8,262 nt of DNA from positions 1 to 8,262 of the forward strand of contig JAIRNL010000242.1 in assembly GCA_031258035.1 (NCBI GenBank), in the 5' to 3' direction. Of the stretch, positions 1-5,655 are shown one piece after another. Source of the DNA: Azoarcus sp. (GTDB lineage Bacteria > Pseudomonadota > Gammaproteobacteria > Burkholderiales > Rhodocyclaceae). Every line of letters starts with the position of its first letter. The stretch's first letter is position 1. Made by a program: the position numbers and the translations under genes. The notes beneath the pieces were generated by a model. That model searched no databases and had not been told where the DNA came from. It saw only the letters and a program-made list of their open reading frames with translations.

Positions 1-405
1 GCCACTCTGGCTGGCCTCGACGGCGGGCCGGTGAGGCTTGCCGAGTTCCGGGGCAAACCGCTCGTGGTGAATTTCTGGGCGCGCTGGTGCGTGCCGTGCC
101 GCGCCGAATTGCCCGAACTCACTACCCTGCAAGAAGAATTCGCGGGTCGGGGGCTGGTCGTCCTCGGTATCGCGCTCGAAGAGGATGCGGAGAAGGCGCG
201 CGATTTCCTCGCCGCCCACGGCGCGAGACACCACGCCGCGCTCGCCGGCAACCAGGGCATCGCGCTCATGCGCTCGTTGGGCAATAAAAACGCGCTGTTG
301 CCATTTACCGTGCTCGTCGACCGCGACGGCGGCATCGTGTTGCGCAGGCTCGGGATTTTCGGCAGGGAGGATTTCCAGGCCATCGCGGAAAAGATGTTGC
401 CGTAG
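1..405 (+). CDS. TlpA/ResA-like thiol-disulfide oxidoreductase, 3' part
   Basis: This is the C-terminal 134 codons of a thioredoxin-fold protein; the reading frame is open to the left edge, so the true start and any signal peptide or membrane anchor lie outside the window. A TlpA-type strand and loop (GKPLVVNFWARWCVPC) places the redox motif Cys-Val-Pro-Cys at visible residues 30-33. It is followed by an ELPEL helix, a strand reading LVVLGIALEED, and the cis-proline strand LPFTVLVDRDG, which together complete the fold. Family members are membrane-anchored or periplasmic reductants that keep thiols reduced, for example in cytochrome c maturation. The specific partner cannot be told from this fragment. 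The gene converges on hisD, with only 44 bp between the stop codons. The family call is firm; the exact role is open. Confidence 0.85.
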   Translation, partial: ATLAGLDGGPVRLAEFRGKPLVVNFWARWCVPCRAELPELTTLQEEFAGRGLVVLGIALEEDAEKARDFLAAHGARHHAALAGNQGIALMRSLGNKNALLPFTVLVDRDGGIVLRRLGIFGREDFQAIAEKMLP

Positions 406-419
406 AGGTTCGCCCGTCC

Positions 420-449
420 AGCCGGGGGCGGAAGTGCCGCTGGCCCGGT
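420..449. terminator. possible weak bidirectional terminator hairpin
   Basis: An imperfect inverted repeat lies between the convergent stops of the thioredoxin gene and hisD. CCGGG at 422-426 pairs with CCCGG at 444-448, and an inner GGCGG/CCGCT pairing includes one wobble. No T-tract follows on either strand, so intrinsic termination is only a suggestion based on position. Confidence 0.2.
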
Positions 450-1757
450 TCAGCCTTCCAGCCGCAGCCGCGCCGATTGCGCGTGCGCTTGCAGCCCTTC
501 CCCGTCGGCGAGGATGGCTGCGGTGCGCGCGAGTTGCCGCGCGCCAGTCTCCGAGATGTGCACGATGCTGGTGCGTTTCTGGAAATCGTAGGTGCCCAGC
601 GGTGACGAGAAGCGGGCGCTGCGCATGGTCGGCAACACGTGGTTGGGGCCGGCGCAGTAGTCGCCAAGGGCCTCGACCGCCCAGTGGCCGACGAAGATCG
701 CGCCGGCATGGCGGATCTGGTCGATCCAGTCTTCGGCGCGTTCGAGCGAGAGTTCGAGGTGTTCGGGGGCGATGTGGTTGGCGAGCGCGCAGGCTTGTTC
801 GAGGCTATCGACGCGGATCAGCGCGCCGCGTCCGGCAAGCGATCTGGCGATGGTGTCGCGGCGCGGCATCCCGGGCAGCAGGCGGTCAATGGCCGCATGC
901 ACGGCGTCGAGGAAGGCGGCGTCGGTACAGAGCAGGAGGGATTGAGCCAGTTCGTCGTGCTCGGCCTGCGCGAAGAGATCCATCGCCACCCAGTCGGCAT
1001 GGCCGCTGCCGTCGGAGATCACGAGCACTTCGGAAGGGCCGGCCACCATGTCGATGCCTACCGTGCCGAACACCCGCCGCTTGGCTTCGGTAACGTAGGC
1101 GTTGCCGGGGCCGACGATTTTGTCGACCTGGGGGATGGTCTGGGTGCCGTAGGCGAGCGCCGCCACCGCTTGCGCGCCGCCGACGGTGAAGACGCGATCC
1201 ACGCCGGTGATGGCCGCCGCAGCCAGGACGAGCGGATTTTTTTCGCCGCGCGGCGTCGGCACCGTCATGATGAGTTCGCCAACGCCCGCTGTCCTGGCTG
1301 GAATCGCGTTCATCAGCACCGAGCTGGGATAGGCCGCCCGCCCGCCCGGCACGTAGAGGCCGACGCGGTCGAGCGGGGTGATTTTCTGGCCGAGAACCGT
1401 GCCGCTGGCTTCGGTGTAGGACCACGATTCGCCGCGCTGGCGTTCGTGGTAGAGGCGCACCCGTTCGGCGGCGACTTGCAGCGCGACGCGCTGTTCGCTG
1501 GGCAGTGCGGCCAGCGCCGCCTGCAACGCGCTCCGGGGCAATTCCAGCGCGGCCACTGAGCTGGCTTCCAGCCCATCGAAACGGCGGGTGTATTCGAGTA
1601 CGGCCTCGTCGCCCGTGGCGCGCACCGCGCGCAGGATTTCGGTGACGGCGGCGCCGATGCGCTCGTCGGCGGCGGCCTCGAAAGCCAGTAGTTCGTCGAG
1701 CGCGGCAGGGAAGTCGGGGGCGCGGGCGTCGAGGCGTCGGATGGGGGTTTGGCTCAT
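450..1757 (-). CDS. hisD: histidinol dehydrogenase
   Basis: HisD catalyses the last two steps of histidine synthesis in the cytoplasm, oxidising L-histidinol through histidinal to L-histidine with NAD+ and Zn2+. The 435-residue product has the usual family length. It carries the signature stretch IDMVAGPSEVLVISDGSGHADW and all the key positions known from the E. coli enzyme, shifted by five or six residues: zinc ligands Gln264, His267, Asp366 and His425, and the catalytic Glu332-His333 pair in APEHLEL. The frame stays open upstream, but the start chosen is ATG at 1757 (MSQTPIRRLD). It has GGAG about 8 nt ahead and lies 32 bp after the hisG stop, whereas a longer start would overlap hisG. It is co-transcribed with hisG. 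No hisC follows, unlike the usual betaproteobacterial his operon. Confidence 0.97.
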   Translation of the reverse strand: MSQTPIRRLDARAPDFPAALDELLAFEAAADERIGAAVTEILRAVRATGDEAVLEYTRRFDGLEASSVAALELPRSALQAALAALPSEQRVALQVAAERVRLYHERQRGESWSYTEASGTVLGQKITPLDRVGLYVPGGRAAYPSSVLMNAIPARTAGVGELIMTVPTPRGEKNPLVLAAAAITGVDRVFTVGGAQAVAALAYGTQTIPQVDKIVGPGNAYVTEAKRRVFGTVGIDMVAGPSEVLVISDGSGHADWVAMDLFAQAEHDELAQSLLLCTDAAFLDAVHAAIDRLLPGMPRRDTIARSLAGRGALIRVDSLEQACALANHIAPEHLELSLERAEDWIDQIRHAGAIFVGHWAVEALGDYCAGPNHVLPTMRSARFSSPLGTYDFQKRTSIVHISETGARQLARTAAILADGEGLQAHAQSARLRLEG

Positions 1758-1789
1758 GGGGGAACTCCGGTGGCAAAACGGAAGCGGTG

Positions 1790-2434
1790 TCAGGCGCGAA
1801 CCGCGGCGGCGAAGGCGTCGAGCAGGGGCTGGAGCCGTTCGTGCCGGAGTTTGAGCGCGGCCTGGTTGACGATCAGCCTGGCGCTGATCGGCATGATTTC
1901 TTCGACTTCTTCGAGACCGTTGGCGCGCAGGGTGCCGCCCGAGGAGACGAGGTCGACGATGGCCTCGGCCAACCCCACGAGCGGGGCGAGTTCCATCGAG
2001 CCGTAGAGCTTGATGAGATCGACGTGCATCCCCTTGCCGGCAAAGTGCGCCTTGGCCGAGTCGATGTATTTGGTGGCCACGCGGATGCGCCCGCCGGGAC
2101 GGGCCGCCGCCGCGTAGTCGAAGCCTTTTTTTACCGCCACGCACAGGCGGCAGCGCGCGATGCCGAGATCGAGCGGCTGGTACAGTCCCGCGCCGCCGTG
2201 TTCGAGCAGCACGTCCTTGCCGGCGATGCCGAGATCGGCGGCGCCGTGCTGGACGTAGGCGGGCGTGTCGGTGGCGCGCACGATGAGCAGCCGCACATCG
2301 GGCCGGTTGGTGGCGATGATGAGCTTGCGCGAACGCTCCGGATCGTCGGCGGGGGTGATGCCGGCGGCAGCGAGCAGCGGTAGGGTTTCTTCAAAAATGC
2401 GGCCCTTGGAAAGGGCAAGGGTGATGCCGGACAC
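1790..2434 (-). CDS. hisG: ATP phosphoribosyltransferase, short form
   Basis: HisG catalyses the committed step of histidine synthesis, condensing ATP and PRPP to phosphoribosyl-ATP. The 214-residue product begins SGITLALSKGRIFEETLP, contains the substrate-binding segment AADLGIAGKDVL, and ends near the family signature E-x5-G-x-A-x2-I-V-D-L-x2-S-G-G-T-L (ELAPLVGLAEAIVDLVSSGG, then TL). It lacks the C-terminal regulatory domain of long HisG. Known short-form enzymes work with the regulatory subunit HisZ, which should therefore be encoded elsewhere. The start is GTG at 2434, with GAGG 8 nt upstream. The frame is open further upstream, but that extension is low-complexity and not HisG-like. hisD follows after 32 bp, so the pair forms an operon. 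No attenuator-like run of His codons was seen in the leader. Confidence 0.96.
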   Translation of the reverse strand: MSGITLALSKGRIFEETLPLLAAAGITPADDPERSRKLIIATNRPDVRLLIVRATDTPAYVQHGAADLGIAGKDVLLEHGGAGLYQPLDLGIARCRLCVAVKKGFDYAAAARPGGRIRVATKYIDSAKAHFAGKGMHVDLIKLYGSMELAPLVGLAEAIVDLVSSGGTLRANGLEEVEEIMPISARLIVNQAALKLRHERLQPLLDAFAAAVRA

Positions 2435-2461
2435 GGATCGAACCTCGAATCGGGGTGCGGT

Positions 2462-2467
2462 ATTGTA
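2462..2467 (-). promoter_or_regulatory. possible -10 element for hisGD
   Basis: On the - strand the hexamer TACAAT lies 28 nt upstream of the GTG start of hisG and matches TATAAT at five of six positions. No recognisable -35 hexamer sits 16-18 bp further upstream, where the sequence is very GC-rich. The element is therefore tentative. Confidence 0.25.
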
Positions 2468-2476
2468 CCCACAAGC

Positions 2477-2509
2477 CGCCGCCGGGGCCGCGCCGCTTGC
2501 CCGGCGGCG
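2477..2509. repeat. 10-bp perfect inverted repeat, GC-rich
   Basis: The arm CGCCGCCGGG (2477-2486) is the exact reverse complement of CCCGGCGGCG (2500-2509), leaving a 13-nt loop. It lies in the divergent region between hisG and hcp, just upstream of the possible hisG -10 element. There is no adjacent T-tract, so it is not a clear terminator. Chance formation in GC-rich DNA is possible. Confidence 0.4.
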
Positions 2510-2698
2510 CGCGGGCGCTTGTCCGTTTCGGCTTTTTCCCAGGGTAATCCGACGGCAGTTTTCCGGACATTTTCTCGTTGTCCGCCGCGAAATGCACTTG
2601 CTCCCTGCACTCCCCACAAACGCATCTCCGAACGATACGCATGTCACGACGATGCATGTATGATTTAATCTCGCTGCTTTATGGTGATTTTTTCATAC

Positions 2699-2712
2699 GT
2701 GCGCATGCGCAC
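2699..2712. promoter_or_regulatory. perfect 14-bp palindrome upstream of hcp
   Basis: GTGCGCATGCGCAC reads identically on both strands. It ends 4 nt before the AGGAG ribosome binding site of hcp (2717-2721). It could be a dimeric-regulator operator or, in RNA, a structure close to the ribosome binding site. No regulator can be named from the sequence. The surrounding 2640-2700 stretch is A+T-rich, as promoters often are. Confidence 0.35.
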
Positions 2713-2730
2713 CCACAGGAGAACGACAGC

Positions 2731-3216
2731 ATGGCATTCGACGCCTTCCTCAAGATTAGTGGCATTCCAGGCGAGAGCACGGATTCCGAGCACAAGGACT
2801 GGATCGAAATCTCCAGCTTCAGCCACAAAATATGGCAGCCCGCCTCGGCGACCGCCTCATCTTCTGGCGGCGCGACTGCCGAGCGCGTCAATCATGACGC
2901 CTTCCGCGTCGTTCACCTACTTGACAAAGCTACCCCCAAACTCGCGGAAGCCTGCTGCACAGGCAAACATATCAAGGAGGTCGTCATCGAACTTTGGCGC
3001 GCAGGCGGCGACAAGGTAAAGTACGCCGAAATCCGCCTGGAGCAAGCCATTATCGCAGGCGTTGAATACAGCGGCGGCGGTGATTTTCCGGCCGAAATCG
3101 TCTCGTTCAGTTACGGGAAAATTCATTGGGATTACATCCAGCAGGGGCGCGAGCGCGGCGCGGGCATGGGGCATGTCATGGCTGGTTGGGACTTAACCCG
3201 CAACGCGGTTATCTGA
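2731..3216 (+). CDS. hcp: Hcp family type VI secretion tube protein
   Basis: Hcp forms hexameric rings that stack into the inner tube of the T6SS and can also carry small effectors in the ring lumen. The 161-residue product starts MAFDAFLKISGIPGES and has the family pattern throughout: an early DWIEISSFSHKI strand, a central HDAFRVVHLLDKATPKLAEAC segment, a VVIELWRAGG strand, and a late EIVSFSYGKIHWDY strand. It has no signal peptide, as expected. The start is ATG at 2731 with AGGAG 9 nt upstream; the frame is open to 2578, but that extension is not Hcp-like. The stop is 14 bp before the next gene, so the three genes to 4143 look like one operon. No other T6SS structural gene lies in the window, so this is an orphan hcp that would depend on an apparatus encoded elsewhere. 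Base composition is poorer in G+C than hisGD. Confidence 0.93.
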   Translation: MAFDAFLKISGIPGESTDSEHKDWIEISSFSHKIWQPASATASSSGGATAERVNHDAFRVVHLLDKATPKLAEACCTGKHIKEVVIELWRAGGDKVKYAEIRLEQAIIAGVEYSGGGDFPAEIVSFSYGKIHWDYIQQGRERGAGMGHVMAGWDLTRNAVI

Positions 3217-3230
3217 CAGGGAGAACGGAC

Positions 3231-3686
3231 ATGCCTTTCATCGTCGATCTGAAAAAATGCGAAGAACTGGCCGCAAAAAACGATTGGGTCAGCAGCGGAC
3301 CGGATGCGGGTTCCAGGGAGTGCGTCGCTGCCGTCAAGGCGCTGGCCTTCGGTGGCAAAGCGGTGCCGACTTCACTATGGCGTCGTGGTAAAAAGGTCTT
3401 TGGCAATGACATACTGCCGGGCACGGCCATTGCCACGTTTCCGGTGATGCTGGGAAAAGACGAGAGATTCCGCTTCAAGGGGCATTCGGCGATTTTTTTG
3501 GGGTATCTCGGAGAGATCGGCATAGAGGTTTACGACCAGTACCCAGATCCGCCAAAGCCTTTCGGCAAAAGACTTATCAAAAACGATTGCAGCCGCAGCA
3601 CTTCAAATAATGCGGATAGTTTCTATGTGATCGAACTGCACGAAGATCCGCCGGGCAAACCCGCGCTGTGCAGTGCAGCGCATTGA
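3231..3686 (+). CDS. probable T6SS peptidoglycan hydrolase effector, BPSL0067-like
   Basis: The 151-residue protein has no signal peptide or membrane segment. It shows the order of an NlpC/P60 or CHAP-like papain-fold hydrolase: a candidate nucleophile Cys31 in SRECVAAV, a candidate general base His85 in KGHSAIFLGYLG, and Asp102-Gln103 in EVYDQYPDPP as a possible third catalytic position. The ending NNADSFYVIEL and the segment LPGTAIATF agree with my memory of the BPSL0067 family, which I associate with Tae-type T6SS amidase effectors; this has not been verified by search. The likely role, inferred, is cleavage of peptide cross-links in a competitor's cell wall after delivery. The ATG at 3231 has GGGAG upstream and follows hcp by 14 bp, and at about 150 residues the protein is small enough to ride in an Hcp ring. 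The next gene, an exported protein, is the expected antidote. Confidence 0.75.
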   Translation: MPFIVDLKKCEELAAKNDWVSSGPDAGSRECVAAVKALAFGGKAVPTSLWRRGKKVFGNDILPGTAIATFPVMLGKDERFRFKGHSAIFLGYLGEIGIEVYDQYPDPPKPFGKRLIKNDCSRSTSNNADSFYVIELHEDPPGKPALCSAAH

Positions 3687-3702
3687 TCCATCGGGGGGGC
3701 CA

Positions 3703-4143
3703 ATGCTTTACAGACTGCTCCTTGCTCTGCCGTGGTGTCTGGCGGCGCAAGCCTTTGCACAGCAGACCAGGCCGTCGGTGCCATACGACGGCTCGAAGTA
3801 TGACGGTTATCAGCCGATTGTCGAAGACCCTGAGCCAAACTGGGATACGGCGGTCTACGCATGTCCGCTGTCCATCAAGACATCGAAAGGCGAGTTCAGA
3901 TTCAGTGAATACAGACTGTCTGATGCAGGAATGCCCCAAGCCGAACTCAGGGCAGAGCCAATGAAATATATCCAGTATCACTTTAATGGGAAAGATGATT
4001 TTGATTTGACTTGTGAGTACGAAGGATTCAATACGCACCTTGTCATGCCGCGTCTCAAAGGCTTGACCGCCTGCGGTAGAAACGACAAGCCATCCCCATA
4101 CATGGCCTGCTGGACGACCGACCCCCATGCAGGCAAGAAATAA
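3703..4143 (+). CDS. exported protein, probable immunity protein to the preceding effector
   Basis: The 146-residue product starts with a clear Sec signal peptide (MLYRLLLALPWCLAAQAFA) with probable cleavage after Ala19, giving a periplasmic protein of about 127 residues. The mature part has exactly four cysteines, Cys54, Cys104, Cys124 and Cys136, which could form two disulfides. The pattern YACP, LTCEYEG, MPRLKGLTAC, MACW resembles what I recall of STY0301-like small exported proteins; this is a weak, unverified match. The start is ATG at 3703, preceded by a G-run that can serve as ribosome binding site. An in-frame ATG at 3673 would overlap the effector and place a charged tail before the signal peptide. 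Position after an effector plus periplasmic targeting fits a T6SS immunity role. The 3961-4020 stretch is only 30% G+C (18 of 60 bases counted). Confidence 0.7.
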   Translation: MLYRLLLALPWCLAAQAFAQQTRPSVPYDGSKYDGYQPIVEDPEPNWDTAVYACPLSIKTSKGEFRFSEYRLSDAGMPQAELRAEPMKYIQYHFNGKDDFDLTCEYEGFNTHLVMPRLKGLTACGRNDKPSPYMACWTTDPHAGKK

Positions 4144-4344
4144 ACCTGCTGTCTGTTGCGCGCCGCAGGCAGGTACCCGGGCAATGATGTCGTAGGCCGG
4201 GCCAAGGACGGCGACTGCGATCCACAGCATCAGAATCCCCATTGCCACGGTAAGCGCGGGTTCGGCGCTTGCCTGCAAGCATCCGATAGTTTCGCTGGCA
4301 TTGCGCTCGAAACAAATCTGGATTTTGAAGGTAGCTGTGCTCAC
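4144..4344 (-). pseudogene. possible remnant of a small membrane-protein gene
   Basis: Read on the - strand from a GTG at 4344, this stretch gives a protein-like N-terminus (STATFKIQICFERNASETIG) followed by a plausible membrane segment around residues 35-55 (MGILMLWIAVAVLGPAYDII). The amino-acid mix is more natural than in the other frames here. The frame has no stop before 3577 and so runs antisense through the whole immunity gene, which suggests either an artefact or a gene whose 3' end was lost when the T6SS cassette arrived. There is no convincing ribosome binding site. I do not recognise the family. The interval given is only the part outside the immunity gene. Confidence 0.22.
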
Positions 4345-4421
4345 CCAAGCAAGCGCCGGACAGCCCCCGTCCGTTCGGGCTGGACAGATTGAAAGCTTGC
4401 GCCCCCCCGGAATCCATTCGA

Positions 4422-4450
4422 TTGACAGGCTCGATGGCGCTCGCTATTCT
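4422..4450 (+). promoter_or_regulatory. sigma-70 promoter of the hemS-hmuTUV operon
   Basis: A perfect -35 hexamer TTGACA (4422-4427) is followed by exactly 17 bp and a -10 hexamer TATTCT (4445-4450; four of six match TATAAT). This predicts transcription starting near 4457 and a leader of about 120 nt before hemS. The -10 lies inside the Fur-box-like palindrome, so repressor binding would block RNA polymerase directly. Confidence 0.7.
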
Positions 4451-4469
4451 CATATGAGAATGATTCTAT
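4446..4469. promoter_or_regulatory. Fur box overlapping the -10 element
   Basis: ATTCTCATATGAGAAT (4446-4461) is a perfect 16-bp palindrome. It runs into a second, overlapping half-site pair, TGAGAAT-G-ATTCTAT (4455-4469), which matches the 7-1-7 Fur consensus TGATAATnATTATCA at 10 of 14 positions. Overlapping Fur dimer sites at the -10 of an iron or haem uptake operon are standard for iron-dependent repression. The downstream hemS operon supports this reading. The regulator itself is not in the window. Confidence 0.65.
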
Positions 4470-4482
4470 ATTACATGTCACC

Positions 4483-4548
4483 ATGGATCGTGGGGAATCG
4501 CTCCCCGTATCCGGGCCGGTGAGGCGGTCAGCCAGCGGGCGGGCATGA
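4483..4548 (+). other. micro-ORF in the hemS leader
   Basis: Within the predicted leader, an ATG at 4483 opens a 21-codon frame (MDRGESLPVSGPVRRSASGR, then Ala) ending in TGA at 4546-4548. It overlaps by ATGA with a 7-codon frame at 4545-4568 (MRRQTTR). A small hairpin, GGGGA/TCCCC (4492-4506), lies inside the first. No strong ribosome binding site precedes the first ATG, and the peptide does not match the HemP motif. Translation is unproven and may be chance. Confidence 0.15.
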
Positions 4549-4581
4549 GGCGACAGACCACGCGATGACGAGGAGAACCGT

Positions 4582-5655
4582 ATGGGACAGCATTGGGACG
4601 ACTACCTGAGGCTGAAAGCCGAGGATCCGCATCTTTTCATGCGCGACGCGGCGAACGCCCTGGGCGTGTCAGAAGGCGCACTGTTGCTGGATGCGCCGGA
4701 GTCTGTTTATCTGGGCCGGGATTTTGCCGCCATCCTGGAGCGCCTGCGCGGCGTCGGGCCGGTGCTCTGCCTGGTGCGCAACGATCACGCGGTATTTGAA
4801 AAGATAGCGACGGTGGAAAAAATCACGCTGATGGGCCGCTTCGGGTTGTCGGTCAATGTCGGCGGCTTCGATGTGCGCATGTTCACCGATCGCTGGAAGC
4901 ACGCGCTTGCTTTCACGAGCCGGACGCATGGCAGGCTCTCGCGCTCGATCCAGTTCTTCGATGCCTACGGCCTGGCTCTGCAAAAAATCTTTCTCCGGGA
5001 CGAAGGCCGCCTCGCGCTCTGGGAAGACATTCTGCGCGATTTCGGTCACGAGAAGAATTTCGCCTTCAGGACGGGGTTTGTCCGCGCCTATCCGAAAGAC
5101 GAGGATTTCAGCGCCGCCCAAAAGGCGGAATTCCAGCAGGACTGGCTGGATCTCCAGGATATTCATCATTTCAACGGCATTCTTGAGACTTATGGCATCT
5201 CCCGGCGCAAGGCGTTTTCGCTCGCCCCGGCGGGGTATGCCTTCAGGCTGCCGCCGGAAGTCGTCGAAAAAACTTATCTGCTCGCAAGCGGGGACGACAC
5301 GCCGATCATGAGCTTTGTCGGCAATCGCGGCATCGTGCAGATTCAGACCGGGAAAATCCACCATCCGCAACGCGCGCAAGGGTGGTTCAACATTTTCGAC
5401 AGGGAGGAGACCGGCTTCACCCTGCATCTCGATGATCGGGCGATACACGAGGTCTGGATGGCCTGCCGCCCGACGAAGGATTCCATCGTCACTTGCCTGG
5501 AGGCGCTGGATGAGGAGGGCGACATCATCCTCACCCTGTTCGGCCAGCGTCAGGAGGGAGAGAGGGAGCGCGCCGGCTGGCGGCGGATCGTGGCATCGGC
5601 CACCGGGAAAACGGTGCCCGATGACGCGGAGAATGCGGGCGGGAGCGCGGCATGA
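4582..5655 (+). CDS. hemS: HemS/ChuS-family cytoplasmic haem-handling protein
   Basis: HemS-type proteins receive haem from the ABC importer in the cytoplasm, store or traffic it and, in some species, degrade it to release iron. The 357-residue product has the family's usual length and its duplicated two-half architecture: an N-terminal half (about residues 1-175) with VCLVRND-like strand and NVGGFDVRMFTDRWKHAF-like segment, and a C-terminal half (about 190-340) with GNRGIVQIQTGKI and WFNIFDREETGFTLHLDD. The conserved haem-ligand histidine is matched by IHHF at residues 194-197 (His195 or His196; His196 in Yersinia HemS), and Arg104 lies where the second haem-pocket residue is expected. The ATG at 4582 has AGGAGA at 4571-4576. 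It is first in the operon, behind a Fur-box promoter, and its stop overlaps the hmuT start. Confidence 0.92.
   Translation: MGQHWDDYLRLKAEDPHLFMRDAANALGVSEGALLLDAPESVYLGRDFAAILERLRGVGPVLCLVRNDHAVFEKIATVEKITLMGRFGLSVNVGGFDVRMFTDRWKHALAFTSRTHGRLSRSIQFFDAYGLALQKIFLRDEGRLALWEDILRDFGHEKNFAFRTGFVRAYPKDEDFSAAQKAEFQQDWLDLQDIHHFNGILETYGISRRKAFSLAPAGYAFRLPPEVVEKTYLLASGDDTPIMSFVGNRGIVQIQTGKIHHPQRAQGWFNIFDREETGFTLHLDDRAIHEVWMACRPTKDSIVTCLEALDEEGDIILTLFGQRQEGERERAGWRRIVASATGKTVPDDAENAGGSAA

Noticed and set aside
639..1559. A 306-codon open frame on the + strand
   Set aside because: It is antisense to hisD, which carries intact catalytic and zinc residues; the translation has no recognisable domain.
2477..2509. 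GC-rich inverted repeat as an intrinsic terminator
   Set aside because: No T-tract follows on either strand, and no gene ends close by in the correct direction.
2435..2647. N-terminal extension of hisG
   Set aside because: The open frame upstream of the GTG at 2434 has no HisG-like sequence, and a GAGG ribosome binding site supports the GTG start.
3673..3702. Earlier ATG for the immunity candidate
   Set aside because: It would overlap the effector gene and put a charged segment before an otherwise typical signal peptide; the ATG at 3703 has a G-rich ribosome binding site.
4144..4168. CCTGC/GCAGG inverted repeat after the immunity gene as a terminator
   Set aside because: The stem is only 5 bp with a 15-nt loop and no T-run, so it does not support a terminator call.
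4055..4453. A 132-codon open frame on the - strand
   Set aside because: The product is Arg-rich and irregular and crosses the promoter and Fur box; there is no sign of a real gene.
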